Assembly (NCBI GenBank): GCA_945860545.1
Contig: CAMAQM010000004.1
Span: forward strand, 1-64,000
Length of the DNA: 64,000 nucleotides
Source: Bifidobacterium breve
GTDB taxonomy: Bacteria; Actinomycetota; Acidimicrobiia; Acidimicrobiales; Acidimicrobilacustridaceae
Reading direction: 5' to 3'
The position numbers were made by a program, and so were the translations under genes. The notes under the pieces were generated by a model. It saw only the letters and a list, made by a program, of their open reading frames with translations, made no database searches and was not told the origin of the DNA. Below are positions 42,735 through 53,454 of the stretch, one piece after another. Numbering within the stretch: the first letter of the stretch is position 1; the number at the start of each line of letters is the position of its first letter.

Positions 42735-44723
42735 TCAGCCGGCCCGACGCCTCGCCACGATGCCAGCGAGGTCGGACATGATCCGGCCCAACTCGAAGTC
42801 CTTGGGGGTGTAGACGGCGGCCACCCCGGCCTCGGTGAGTGCACCCCGGTCCTCTTCGGGAATGATGCCGCCCACCACCACCGGGGCGTCCACGCCGGCA
42901 TCGGCGAGCAGGCGCAGCACCTCGGGGACCAGTGACAGGTGGCTGCCCGAGAGGATCGACAGCCCGATGACATCGGGATCCTCGTCACGGGCCACCGCAG
43001 CGATCTGTTCGGGGGTGAGGCGGATGCCTTGGTAGATGACCTCGAAACCGGTGTCGCGGGCGGCCACGGCGATCTGCTCGGCGCCCGAGGAGTGACCGTC
43101 AAGGCCGGGCTTGGCCACGAGGAAACGCGGCGGGCCACCGGGGATGGCGGCCACCTGAGCGGCGGCCTCGGCGAGGCCGTCGGGAAGCACCCCGGCCCCG
43201 AGCGCCGCGGCGACACCGGTGGGGGCGCGGTACTCGCCGAAGATCTCCCGCAACGCCCCGGCCCACTCCCCGGTGGTGCCACCGGCGTGGGCGAGGTCGA
43301 TGGTGGCAGGCATGATGTTGTCGCCCGACTCGGCGGCACGACGCAACTCGTCAAGGGCCCGCTTCACGGCGTCGGCGTCCCGCTCGGCGCGCCACGCCTG
43401 CACCCCGGCGATGGTGGTCTCCTCCACGGCAGGGTCCACCTTGAGGATTGACTCCTCGCCGCCGAGGGGAGACACGGCGGTCTCGGTGAAGCGGTTCACC
43501 CCCACCACCGTCTGCTCGCCGGCCTCGATACGACGCACACGTTCGGCGTTTGATCGCACGAGGCGGCCCTTGAGCTCCTCAATGGCGGCGAATGCCCCAC
43601 CGAGGGCGAGAACCTCGTCGAGCTCGGCGCGTGCGGACTCACGCAACTCGGCGGTGAGGGACTCCATGACGTGGCTGCCGGCGAACAGGTCGCCGTACTC
43701 GAGCAGATCGGATTCAAAGGCCAGTACCTGCTGCATCCGCAGCGACCACTGCTGGTCCCACGGCCGGGGAAGACCCATCGCCTCGTTCCACGCCGGCAAC
43801 TGGATCGAACGCGCCCGGGCGTCACGCGACAAGGTGACTGCGAGCATCTCAAGCACGATGCGCTGCACGTTGTTCTCCGGCTGGGACTCGGTCAGCCCCA
43901 GCGAGTTCACCTGCACGCCGTAGCGGAAGCGGCGTTGCTTGGGGTCGGTGACGCCGTAGCGCTCAAGGGTGATGGTGTCCCACAGATCGGTGAACGCCCG
44001 CAGTTTGGCGGTTTCCTCAACGAAGCGGATGCCGGCGTTGACGAAAAACGAAATGGAACCGACGACGGCTCCCATGCGTTCGGGTGGGACCTGGCCCGAG
44101 TCGCGCACGGCGTCGAGGACGTCGATGGCGGTGGCGAGGCTGTAGGCGATCTCCTGTACCGGCGTGGCCCCGGCTTCTTGGAGGTGGTACGAGCACACGT
44201 TCATCGGGTTCCACTTCGGAATCCACTCCGAACAGAACGCCACCATGTCGACGATCAGTCGGCGGGAGGGTTCGGGCGGGAAGATGTAGGTGCCCCGGGA
44301 CAGGTACTCCTTGACGATGTCGTTTTGGGTCGTGCCTCGCAGCGCAGCCGACGCCACGCCTTGTTCCTCGGCGTTGGCCACGTACAGCCCGAGCATCCAC
44401 GCCGCAGGGGCGTTGATGGTCATCGAGGTGTTCATGTCCCCCACAGGGATGCCGTCGAGCAAGGAACGCATGTGACCGAGGTGGGCCACCGGCACCCCGA
44501 CCTTGCCCACCTCACCGCGCGCCCGGGCATCGTCGGGGTCGTAACCGCACTGGGTCGGCAGGTCGAAGGCGATGGACAGACCGGTCTGCCCCTTGGACAG
44601 ATTCGTTCGATACAGCGCGTTCGACGCCTCGGCGGTCGAATGCCCCGAGTAGGTGCGCATCATCCACGGACGGTCGCGCTCGCTGAGACGGGGATCGGGT
44701 CGGTCGGCGGTGGTGTCGGCCAT
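42735..44723 (-). CDS. ecm: Ethylmalonyl-CoA mutase (B12-dependent)
   Basis: This ~662-residue protein is a single-chain adenosylcobalamin mutase. The N-terminal barrel has RTYSGHSTAEASNALYRTNL (about residues 22-41), SIAFDLPTQCGYDPD and NTSMTINAPAAW, and the C-terminal B12 domain has the base-off motif GLDGHSSG, GLSILSGSH and VVVGG. The S-G-H-S-T-A-E-A-S-N and F-D-L-P-T-Q forms resemble MeaA/ethylmalonyl-CoA mutase more than methylmalonyl-CoA mutase. With ccr and the epimerase in the same window, (2R)-ethylmalonyl-CoA to methylsuccinyl-CoA is the likely reaction. ATG 44723 is chosen because a GACGAT -10-like box lies 6 nt upstream; an in-frame start at 44765 is possible. Confidence 0.88.
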   Translation of the reverse strand: MADTTADRPDPRLSERDRPWMMRTYSGHSTAEASNALYRTNLSKGQTGLSIAFDLPTQCGYDPDDARARGEVGKVGVPVAHLGHMRSLLDGIPVGDMNTSMTINAPAAWMLGLYVANAEEQGVASAALRGTTQNDIVKEYLSRGTYIFPPEPSRRLIVDMVAFCSEWIPKWNPMNVCSYHLQEAGATPVQEIAYSLATAIDVLDAVRDSGQVPPERMGAVVGSISFFVNAGIRFVEETAKLRAFTDLWDTITLERYGVTDPKQRRFRYGVQVNSLGLTESQPENNVQRIVLEMLAVTLSRDARARSIQLPAWNEAMGLPRPWDQQWSLRMQQVLAFESDLLEYGDLFAGSHVMESLTAELRESARAELDEVLALGGAFAAIEELKGRLVRSNAERVRRIEAGEQTVVGVNRFTETAVSPLGGEESILKVDPAVEETTIAGVQAWRAERDADAVKRALDELRRAAESGDNIMPATIDLAHAGGTTGEWAGALREIFGEYRAPTGVAAALGAGVLPDGLAEAAAQVAAIPGGPPRFLVAKPGLDGHSSGAEQIAVAARDTGFEVIYQGIRLTPEQIAAVARDEDPDVIGLSILSGSHLSLVPEVLRLLADAGVDAPVVVGGIIPEEDRGALTEAGVAAVYTPKDFELGRIMSDLAGIVARRRAG

Positions 44724-44793
44724 GACTCCATCGTCCCGCGCGCAGGGTCCTTCTGTCATCTTCACGGAGACCCCCGGGTGCCCCGGCGGTGGA

Positions 44794-45465
44794 TCAGACC
44801 CCCTGGAACGGCGTCACCGGTGCGGTCACGGCCACCGCGAGGTGGTCAAGGTACCGGCGCCGCGGGATGTCGACGGCGCCGAGGGAGCGCAGATGATCGG
44901 TGGTCCACTGCACGTCGAACAGCGTCGCCCCGCCGTCGGCGAGCAGGTCGGTGAGCGCCCACAACGCCACCTTGGAGGCGTCGGTCACGGTGTGGAACAT
45001 CGATTCCCCTGCGAAGAACCCGCCGATGCCCACCCCGTACACCCCACCCACGAGGCGGTCGTCGTCGAACACCTCCACCGAGTGGGCCCACCCCAACTGA
45101 TGCAGCGTGCAGTAGGCCTCGACGATCTCGGAGGTGATCCACGCCCCCGGCCGGGGGAGGTCGGCACAGGTCAGCACGACCTGGCGGAAGCACGTGTCGA
45201 CCCGGACCTCGAAGCGGCGTCGGGCACGATCGAGCGACCGGCTGGCGTGGAACCCGCCGGGTTCGAACACGCCACGTGGATCGGGGGACCACCACACGAG
45301 CTCGCTCGGAGTTCTCCCCGGCATCGGGAACATGCCGGCCCGATAGGCGGCGAGCAGCGTGCCCGGTTCGAGGTCGGCCCCGGCGGCCACCACACCCCAG
45401 CGGTCGGCGCTGTCAGCGTCGGGGAACGCCCACGTTGAGGAGGGTGGTTCCTGGGGTTCGGGCAC
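44794..45465 (-). CDS. aat: Leucyl/phenylalanyl-tRNA-protein transferase
   Basis: This 223-residue enzyme adds Leu or Phe to proteins with N-terminal Arg or Lys, marking them for ClpS/ClpAP degradation. Family hallmarks are visible: LAAYRAGMFPMP (about residue 39), WWSPDPRGVFEP, and the catalytic-domain GVYGVGIGGFFAGESMFH followed by DVQWTTDHLRSLGAVDIPR. The start GTG is the usual family position. No partner genes of the N-end rule pathway lie nearby. Confidence 0.95.
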   Translation of the reverse strand: MPEPQEPPSSTWAFPDADSADRWGVVAAGADLEPGTLLAAYRAGMFPMPGRTPSELVWWSPDPRGVFEPGGFHASRSLDRARRRFEVRVDTCFRQVVLTCADLPRPGAWITSEIVEAYCTLHQLGWAHSVEVFDDDRLVGGVYGVGIGGFFAGESMFHTVTDASKVALWALTDLLADGGATLFDVQWTTDHLRSLGAVDIPRRRYLDHLAVAVTAPVTPFQGV

Positions 45466-45526
45466 GCCCTACCTTGTCACCCCCACCCAGCGTCCGCCTC
45501 GTCACCGGGCCGCCTACGATGAAGCC

Positions 45527-45739
45527 ATGCGCACACCTACCGCCACCGTCGCACGCCGTCTCGCCGCCCTTGGGCTCGCCGCACCGCTCGTGTTCGCCAT
45601 CGGGTGTTCAACGACCTCCGACGAACCCGAACCGCGCAACCCCACCGACGTCACCGTGGAACAAGACGGCATCCTGCCGCCCTCGAACGTGCCCCAAAGC
45701 GGCGAAGACGCCGACATCGATCCGGCCGACGGGTACTGA
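45527..45739 (+). CDS. Small putative lipoprotein
   Basis: This ~70-residue protein has a signal peptide with a run of hydrophobic residues (about 10-25) and a lipobox-like FAIGC (Cys at about 27), then a short acidic Pro/Ser/Asp-rich tail without secondary-structure hints. I do not recognise a family. A clear -10 box TACGAT (45515-45520) lies 6 nt before the ATG, which supports it as a real gene. A hairpin terminator follows. Confidence 0.6.
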   Translation: MRTPTATVARRLAALGLAAPLVFAIGCSTTSDEPEPRNPTDVTVEQDGILPPSNVPQSGEDADIDPADGY

Positions 45740-45745
45740 TCCGGG

Positions 45746-45761
45746 GGCGGCTGGAGCCGCC
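45746..45761. terminator. Convergent terminator hairpin
   Basis: GGCGGC (45746-45751) and GCCGCC (45756-45761) form a 6-bp stem with a 4-nt loop between the small lipoprotein gene and the hbd stop. Confidence 0.5.
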
Positions 45762-45770
45762 GTGGCGAAA

Positions 45771-46619
45771 TCAGTAGCTGTAGAAGCCCTGGCCTGACTT
45801 CCGGCCCAGTTGGCCGGCGGCCACCATGCGACGCAGCACCGGCACCGCCGAGTAGTTCGGGTCGCGGAACTCGTCGTAGAGGGCGTCGAGGATGGCCAGC
45901 GAGGTGTCGAGACCCACGAGGTCCAAAAGCGCCAGCGGGCCCATCGGGAAGTTGCAGCCGCCCTTCATGGCGGCGTCGATGTCCTCGGCGGTGGCAACGC
46001 CGTTGGCGAGCAGACGCACGGCGTTGTTCAGGTACGGGAACAGCAGTGCGTTCACGATGAAGCCGGCCTGGTCGGCCACCGTCACGGGGGCCTTGCCGCA
46101 CGCCTCGGCGAACGCCAGTGCCTCAGCGTGGGTCTCGTCACTGGCGGTCAGGGGACGCACCACCTCAACGAGGGACATCATGGGCGCCGGGTTGAAGAAG
46201 TGGATGCCACAGACACGCTCGGGGCGGTTGGTGGCCACGGCCATCTCGACCACCGGGAGGGTCGACGTGTTGGTGGCGAGAATGGCGCCAGCCTTCACGA
46301 TGCCGTCGAGTTGGGTGAACAGCTCACGCTTGGTGGCGAGATCCTCGACGACCGATTCGATGACGAGGTCGCAGTCGGCGAGACCGGCAAGGTCCTCGAC
46401 GGGGGTGACCCGCGCCGCGATGGCTTCGGCCTCGGCGGCCTGAAGGCGACCCTTGTCCACCAGCTTGGCCAGCGACTTCACCATGGCGGCATGGGTGGCA
46501 TCGGCGGTGGACTGACTGCGCGAGCGCAGCACCACCTCGAAACCTGACTGGGCTGCCACCTGGGCGATACCCGAACCCATGATCCCTGAACCGACGACGC
46601 CTACCCGTGTGATGGTCAT
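45771..46619 (-). CDS. hbd: 3-hydroxybutyryl-CoA dehydrogenase
   Basis: This ~282-residue enzyme is an NAD(P)-dependent 3-hydroxyacyl-CoA dehydrogenase. The Rossmann motif is VGVVGSGIMGSGIAQVAAQ (about residue 6), the catalytic His is in GIHFFNPAPMM (about 139), and the C-terminal domain has PGLIVN-like QAGFIVNALLFPYLN (about 181) and GPLALLDLVGLD. It interconverts acetoacetyl-CoA and 3-hydroxybutyryl-CoA, linking the thiolase and Ccr. ATG 46619 has a -10 box TAGCGT (46628-46633, minus strand) 8 nt upstream; a longer open frame exists but overlaps the divergent gene. Confidence 0.92.
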   Translation of the reverse strand: MTITRVGVVGSGIMGSGIAQVAAQSGFEVVLRSRSQSTADATHAAMVKSLAKLVDKGRLQAAEAEAIAARVTPVEDLAGLADCDLVIESVVEDLATKRELFTQLDGIVKAGAILATNTSTLPVVEMAVATNRPERVCGIHFFNPAPMMSLVEVVRPLTASDETHAEALAFAEACGKAPVTVADQAGFIVNALLFPYLNNAVRLLANGVATAEDIDAAMKGGCNFPMGPLALLDLVGLDTSLAILDALYDEFRDPNYSAVPVLRRMVAAGQLGRKSGQGFYSY

Positions 46620-46697
46620 GGCCGCACACGCTACCGACGACTCCGGAGCCGGCGCCAACGCTCCGGACGCCGGGTCCCACCCCGGTAGGCTCTCGAC

Positions 46698-47306
46698 GTG
46701 CCCGACCCCCATGTGAACCCCGCTACGTCGCTGCCCGCCGGGTCGGCGACCGTGGTGGCGACGGGGACCGTCCCCGACCTGCCTCCCCGCTGGCCCGCTG
46801 CGGTCCGCACCGAACTCGTCCGCCGTCACCGGCTCATCCTCGACCGGGTGCAGGCCCGCGGTGTCGGCCCGGTGTTGGATCTCACCTTGCCCGAGCAGCG
46901 TCAGGCGTTGCGTGAAGCCGTAGCGACCGGCGACCCGACGGCGTTGACCGACCAACACGGGTCGTACGCCGCGGTGGTGAGTGTGGCCGGGCTGTGCCGC
47001 CTCGCCGATCTCGGGTCAGCGCTCGGCGTCGTGGCCGACCTTCTCGTCGACGACGGGGTGGCCTGGTTCGTCGAGCCGGGGTTCACCCCGGGGCTTCGGG
47101 CCACGCTGACCTCCTCGGTCGGGGCCTTGCTGCCACCAGCCCGAGGTGTGCACCTGGCCCGCAACGTGCCGGCCACGGTGCGTGCCGTCGGGTTGTCCAT
47201 CACCGATGTGGAGAGGTTCACCATGAACACCCCCCTTTGGCCGTTGCGGCCATTCGTCGAGTTGCGAGCTGTGAAGATCTCCGGGTCCGGGGAGGGTTCG
47301 CCATGA
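46698..47306 (+). CDS. Uncharacterised protein, possibly a degenerate methyltransferase fold
   Basis: This 202-residue protein has a faint class I methyltransferase look: a strand VGPVLDLTL where the SAM motif would start (but no GxGxG), AAVVSVAGLCRL, and a C-terminal PATVRAVGLSITDVERFTMNTPLWPLRPFVELRAVK that resembles the last strands of that fold. With the SAM glycine loop missing, catalysis is doubtful, so this is a weak inference. The -10 box TAGGCT (46686-46691) is 6 nt before the GTG. Its stop overlaps the start of the next gene by 4 bases, so the two are coupled. Confidence 0.55.
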   Translation: MPDPHVNPATSLPAGSATVVATGTVPDLPPRWPAAVRTELVRRHRLILDRVQARGVGPVLDLTLPEQRQALREAVATGDPTALTDQHGSYAAVVSVAGLCRLADLGSALGVVADLLVDDGVAWFVEPGFTPGLRATLTSSVGALLPPARGVHLARNVPATVRAVGLSITDVERFTMNTPLWPLRPFVELRAVKISGSGEGSP

Positions 47307-47980
47307 CGGCGACGGGGCCCGGTCCGCTCGCGCTCGTCGGCGGTGGGGAGTGGTCTGAGGGTTGCACGTTCGACACGGCGCTGCTCGCCGCCTCCGGCGG
47401 AGAAGACGTCGTGGTGCTCCCCACCGGGTCGGCCTACGAGTTCCCCCAGGGCCTCGTCGACCGGGCCACCGCGTGGTTCGCCGACCTTGGCGCCCGGGTG
47501 CGCGCCCTCGACGTGTACATGCGGCCCGACGCCTTCGACCCCGACCACGTCGAGGCGGTTCGTTCGGCCCGGTTCATCTACCTCGCTGGTGCCTCACCGA
47601 TGCACCTGCGGTCGGTACTCAAGGACAGCCCCCTGTTCGACGCCATGGTGGCGGCCTGGCAGTCCGGGGCGGTGCTCGCCGGCACCTCAGCAGGCGCCGA
47701 CGTGTTGTGCGACCCGATGGTGGACACGCGTGGGGGGGCGTTCACCGTGGGCCTCGGGGTGGTGCCCGGGGTGTCGGTGATGCCCCGCTACGACCAGTGG
47801 TCGCCTGAAAAGGTGCACCGAACGGTGTCCCTCGCCCCGCCAGGGTTGTTCCTGCTCGGCATCCCCAACGCCACCGCCGCCATCCGTTCAGCGGACGGGT
47901 CGTGGCGATGTGAGGGCGTCAGCGAGGTTGCCGTCCACCGCGACGGGGTCGCCGTTCCGCTGGACGCCGTTCGAGCCTGA
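47303..47980 (+). CDS. Type 1 glutamine amidotransferase-like / peptidase S51 family protein
   Basis: This ~225-residue protein has the S51 fold seen in cyanophycinase and aspartyl dipeptidase. The nucleophile elbow is AGTSAGAD (Ser at about residue 132), preceded by YLAGASPMHLRSVL. It overlaps the upstream gene by 4 bases (ATGA). The family includes cyanophycinases, peptidases and members of unknown role; no cyanophycin synthetase is in the window, so I do not assign a substrate. It converges on the FKBP gene, 8 bases apart. Confidence 0.75.
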   Translation: MTATGPGPLALVGGGEWSEGCTFDTALLAASGGEDVVVLPTGSAYEFPQGLVDRATAWFADLGARVRALDVYMRPDAFDPDHVEAVRSARFIYLAGASPMHLRSVLKDSPLFDAMVAAWQSGAVLAGTSAGADVLCDPMVDTRGGAFTVGLGVVPGVSVMPRYDQWSPEKVHRTVSLAPPGLFLLGIPNATAAIRSADGSWRCEGVSEVAVHRDGVAVPLDAVRA

Positions 47981-47988
47981 CCCGTCGA

Positions 47989-48642
47989 TCAGGCCGGCGG
48001 GATGTCGACGAGCTGGACCAGGAAGATCAGTGTTTCGTTTCCGGCAATGGACCCGGGTGAACCCTGCGGGCCGTAGCCCTTGTCCGGTGGGATGACCAAC
48101 AGACGCTGGCCACCGACCTTCATTCCGGGAATGCCTTCCTGCCAGCCCTGGATCAGTCCGCTGAGGGGGAACGTCGCCGGCTCGCCACGCGAGAACGAGT
48201 CGTCGAAGATCGTGCCCGTCGAACACGACACCCCGATGTAGTTGATGGTGACGGTGCCGCCGGGTGCGACCTCGGGGCCGTCGCCAACGACGAGGTCGGT
48301 CACCGTCAGCTCCGTCGGGGGCACCCCGACGGGGACCTCGAAGCTGGGTGCGCCGGCGGGCAGCGGGTCGGCGAGGGGGACGCACGGTGTACCGGTGGCG
48401 ACGGTGGACAGGGTGGGAGTCGTCGTCGAGGTGGTCACCCGGGTCGTCGACGTGGAGGTCGACGCCGTCTCCTCTGCGCCCGACCGCCACACGAACACCC
48501 CGATGAGGGCGGCGGCGACGAGTGCGAGGACCGCCACCGTGGTGATGCGGCGTCGGGTGGCGTCCCGTCGCTGGGCGGCTCTCGCCGCCTCAGCCCGTGC
48601 CACCTTGCCTGCCTTCTGACGTTCGCGCTTGTCACTTCCCAT
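47989..48642 (-). CDS. Membrane-anchored FKBP-type peptidyl-prolyl isomerase
   Basis: This ~217-residue protein has a basic N-terminus, one transmembrane helix (about residues 32-50), a Ser/Thr-rich linker and a C-terminal FKBP domain (about 105-217), with VTINYIGVS, GTIFDDSFSRGEPATFPLSGLIQGWQEGIPGMKVGGQR and IPPDKGYGPQGS, the usual active-site region. The single anchor puts the domain outside the cell, where it would help fold secreted proteins. ATG 48642 has a -10 box TAGCGT (48651-48656, minus strand) 8 nt upstream. A cyclophilin-like gene with the same layout is just upstream on the same strand. Confidence 0.88.
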   Translation of the reverse strand: MGSDKRERQKAGKVARAEAARAAQRRDATRRRITTVAVLALVAAALIGVFVWRSGAEETASTSTSTTRVTTSTTTPTLSTVATGTPCVPLADPLPAGAPSFEVPVGVPPTELTVTDLVVGDGPEVAPGGTVTINYIGVSCSTGTIFDDSFSRGEPATFPLSGLIQGWQEGIPGMKVGGQRLLVIPPDKGYGPQGSPGSIAGNETLIFLVQLVDIPPA

Positions 48643-48698
48643 GGGCGGGCACGCTACCAACTGGGGCGATCAGGTCCAGTCGGGGTGGCCGGGGCGCG

Positions 48699-49577
48699 TC
48701 AGTTGGCCGGTACCGCCTCGGTCCGGATCCGGTCCACGGTCACCTCGCCGGTGGGGATGCCGCCCGGGGACCCGGCCTGCTGCAGCGCCCGCAGGACGTC
48801 CGAGCCGTCGAGGAGGACGCCGAAAAAGGTGGTGGGAAGCGGGAGGGACGTCGCCCCCTCCCCGAGGGCGATCTGGAGACGGCCCGGAAGGGCCTGTCCG
48901 TTGTCCTCGACCGCCATGGCCAGCATTCCCGGGGTCGAGATCATTCCGCCCTCGGGTGCTTCGGGGGCCAGTTCCCATCCGGCGCCACCGCCGGTGTCCC
49001 CGGTGAACGCGCCACCCACCTCCGCCCACGACAGTGGGGTGATCAGGTCGAACGGTGCGCCGTCCCAGTAGCCGTACCCGGCGAGGAACAAGAAACTGTT
49101 GATGGCGTCGGGGGCGCTGGCGGTGGTGAGAAGCCACGTCAGGTCCCCCGCCGAGGTGGTCATGGTGACTTGATAGTTCACCGACGTGTCCACCTCACCC
49201 GAGGGGGTCGTGGCCAGACACTGTGGCGGCGGTCCGGTGAACGAGGTGGTGCGTGGGGACCCGCCGTCGGGCAGTGGGCAGGGGAGCGGACCGGTGGCGG
49301 TGGCACCGGCGGGAGGGAAGCTGAGTTCGGCAGGGGTCCCAGCGGTCACCGTCGGTCGGGTCGGGACCGACGAGGTGACGGGGGTGGGGTCACCTGAGAG
49401 CGAACCGAGTGCCACGGCGATGACGGCTCCGCCGCTTGAAACCAACAGACCCGCCACGACCACCCCGGCGATGATCTGACGTCGACGGGTGGCTTTGTGT
49501 GCTGCCGACTGGGCCGAGGACTGCTGACGCTGGTCTCGGGCCTGCTGGCGTTGTCGGGCGCTGAGGGGTCGGGCCAT
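48699..49577 (-). CDS. Membrane-anchored cyclophilin-like protein, catalytic residues changed
   Basis: This 292-residue protein has a basic N-terminus rich in Gln and Arg, one transmembrane helix (about 35-58), a Pro/Thr-rich linker and a C-terminal cyclophilin-type domain (about 130-292). Core features match: MTTSAGDLTWLL, APDAINSFLFLAGYGYWDG, and GMISTPGMLAMAVED. The segment where active cyclophilins have F-H-R-V reads PFDLITP here, so the catalytic arginine seems to be missing and isomerase activity is doubtful. A -10 box TACCGT (49586-49591, minus strand) lies 8 nt before the ATG. It sits beside the FKBP protein gene. Confidence 0.82.
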   Translation of the reverse strand: MARPLSARQRQQARDQRQQSSAQSAAHKATRRRQIIAGVVVAGLLVSSGGAVIAVALGSLSGDPTPVTSSVPTRPTVTAGTPAELSFPPAGATATGPLPCPLPDGGSPRTTSFTGPPPQCLATTPSGEVDTSVNYQVTMTTSAGDLTWLLTTASAPDAINSFLFLAGYGYWDGAPFDLITPLSWAEVGGAFTGDTGGGAGWELAPEAPEGGMISTPGMLAMAVEDNGQALPGRLQIALGEGATSLPLPTTFFGVLLDGSDVLRALQQAGSPGGIPTGEVTVDRIRTEAVPAN

Positions 49578-49640
49578 GGGGGCGCACGGTACCGGAACGA
49601 ATGCGGGCCGGGAAGCCCACCAACCGTAAACTTGGCGGTC

Positions 49641-52229
<2,589 letters not shown>

Positions 52230-52230
52230 A

Positions 52231-52307
<77 letters not shown>

Positions 52308-52357
52308 TATTCGTCGCCGACCCTACCCGCGTCGGCGCCCGGTCAGAAACTGCCGGG

Positions 52358-52864
52358 TCAGCCGGCGTCAGCGGCCACGACGGAATCGTCGCCGCCACCG
52401 GCCGGATCATCGGCGGTCGCCTCTGCGTCATCGGTGACGTCAGCCACGGGGTCTTCGACGTCTTCGCCCTCGCCGGGGAGACCTTCGAACCAGGTGCCGC
52501 CACCGAGGACCGCCTCGGCAGCCTGGCGGACACGGAAGGCGTCAAGTGGCTTGATCAGCCAGCCGTCGGCGCCACATGTCTGTGCGAGGAACACGTCGGG
52601 GTGGCGATCGAGGAGCATGATCACCCCGGAGTCAGCGAGTCGCCCCGCCTCTTGTTCCTGACGGACGGCGGTGGCGGCGGCCATCCCACCCATGTTCCCG
52701 ATCTGGAGATCGATGACCACGAGCGCCGGCTCGACCTGTTTGCAGGCGGGAACGACGTCGACGCCACGACGGACCCGGAGTACGGAGGTGTCCGCACCGC
52801 CAAGAGCGGCGTCAACCTCGTCGTAGATCCAGTCGGCGTCGGTGGCTACGAGCACATCGGTCAC
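52358..52864 (-). CDS. Response-regulator receiver-domain protein
   Basis: This 168-residue protein has a CheY-like receiver domain (about residues 1-125) with the phosphorylation site in [13 protein letters not shown] (Asp about 52) and the conserved lysine in [11 protein letters not shown]. The two acidic residues that normally hold magnesium near the N-terminus are not a clear DD pair (ATDADW), so phosphorylation may be altered. The C-terminal ~45 residues are acidic (many Asp/Glu) and disordered, with no output domain. It is divergent from the STAS gene by ~114 bases. The -10 box TAGCGT (52871-52876, minus strand) is 6 nt before the GTG. Confidence 0.75.
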   Translation of the reverse strand: MTDVLVATDADWIYDEVDAALGGADTSVLRVRRGVDVVPACKQVEPALVVIDLQIGNMGGMAAATAVRQEQEAGRLADSGVIMLLDRHPDVFLAQTCGADGWLIKPLDAFRVRQAAEAVLGGGTWFEGLPGEGEDVEDPVADVTDDAEATADDPAGGGDDSVVAADAG

Positions 52865-52978
52865 CTCGTCACGCTACCCGCTTGGGGCCGTTGCGCCCAA
52901 GGACACAGGGGCGCTCGTCCCGGTACCATCGTGAGGGACCGGGGTGCATCACCGCATCCCGCCACGAGGGGAGCCGGT

Positions 52979-53353
52979 GTGCTCGACATCAACGTGAGCG
53001 AGGTCGGTGGGCACGTCGTGTGTCGGCCGTTGGGTGAACTCGATGCTTTCACCGTCCCCCAGTTCCGTGAGGCACTCGCCACCGTCGGTTCGTCCCAACG
53101 TCTCCTCATCGACCTCGGCGAGGTGCCGTTCATGGATTCGGCAGGGCTCGGCGCCCTCATCGGCGGGATACGTCGCATCCGCGAGGTCGACGGCGTGGTG
53201 GTCGTGGCGTGCAGTCGTCCCACGTTGATGCGCCTTTTGCACACCACGGGTTTCGACCGCATCGTGCCGGTGGTGTCGACCGTTGACGAGGCCGTCGAGG
53301 TGCTCAACGGGGGCGGCGTCGACGATGAGGTCTCAGGTACCGACCCTGGCTGA
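52979..53353 (+). CDS. STAS-domain anti-sigma factor antagonist
   Basis: This ~124-residue protein is a STAS domain with the phosphorylation site in FMDSAGLGALIGG (Ser about residue 57), as in SpoIIAA/RsbV-type antagonists. When unphosphorylated it would bind an anti-sigma kinase and free a sigma factor. GTG 52979 has a GAGGGGAG ribosome-binding site; TACCAT (52924-52929) is a likely -10 with a ~45-nt leader. It is divergent from a receiver-domain protein. An RsbW-like ATPase is encoded at 61742-62212, but not adjacent. Confidence 0.85.
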   Translation: MLDINVSEVGGHVVCRPLGELDAFTVPQFREALATVGSSQRLLIDLGEVPFMDSAGLGALIGGIRRIREVDGVVVVACSRPTLMRLLHTTGFDRIVPVVSTVDEAVEVLNGGGVDDEVSGTDPG

Positions 53354-53370
53354 ACCGGTCGGGTTGATCA

Positions 53371-53387
53371 TCGGTCCGGGGGACCGA
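53371..53387. terminator. Terminator hairpin after the STAS gene
   Basis: TCGGTCC (53371-53377) and GGACCGA (53381-53387) form a perfect 7-bp stem with a 3-nt loop, between the STAS gene and the ArsA-like gene on the other strand. Confidence 0.6.
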
Positions 53388-53454
53388 GCCGTTCGAGCGG
53401 TGGGCGTTGCGGCGCTCGGTGGAGGCGACGGGTGGAGGCGATGGATGGGTGCCC

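Noticed and set aside
42735-44723. Reading the mutase as methylmalonyl-CoA mutase
   Set aside because: It is a single ~660-residue chain with MeaA-like N-terminal motifs, and ccr is nearby, so ethylmalonyl-CoA mutase fits better. Isobutyryl-CoA mutase remains a minor possibility.
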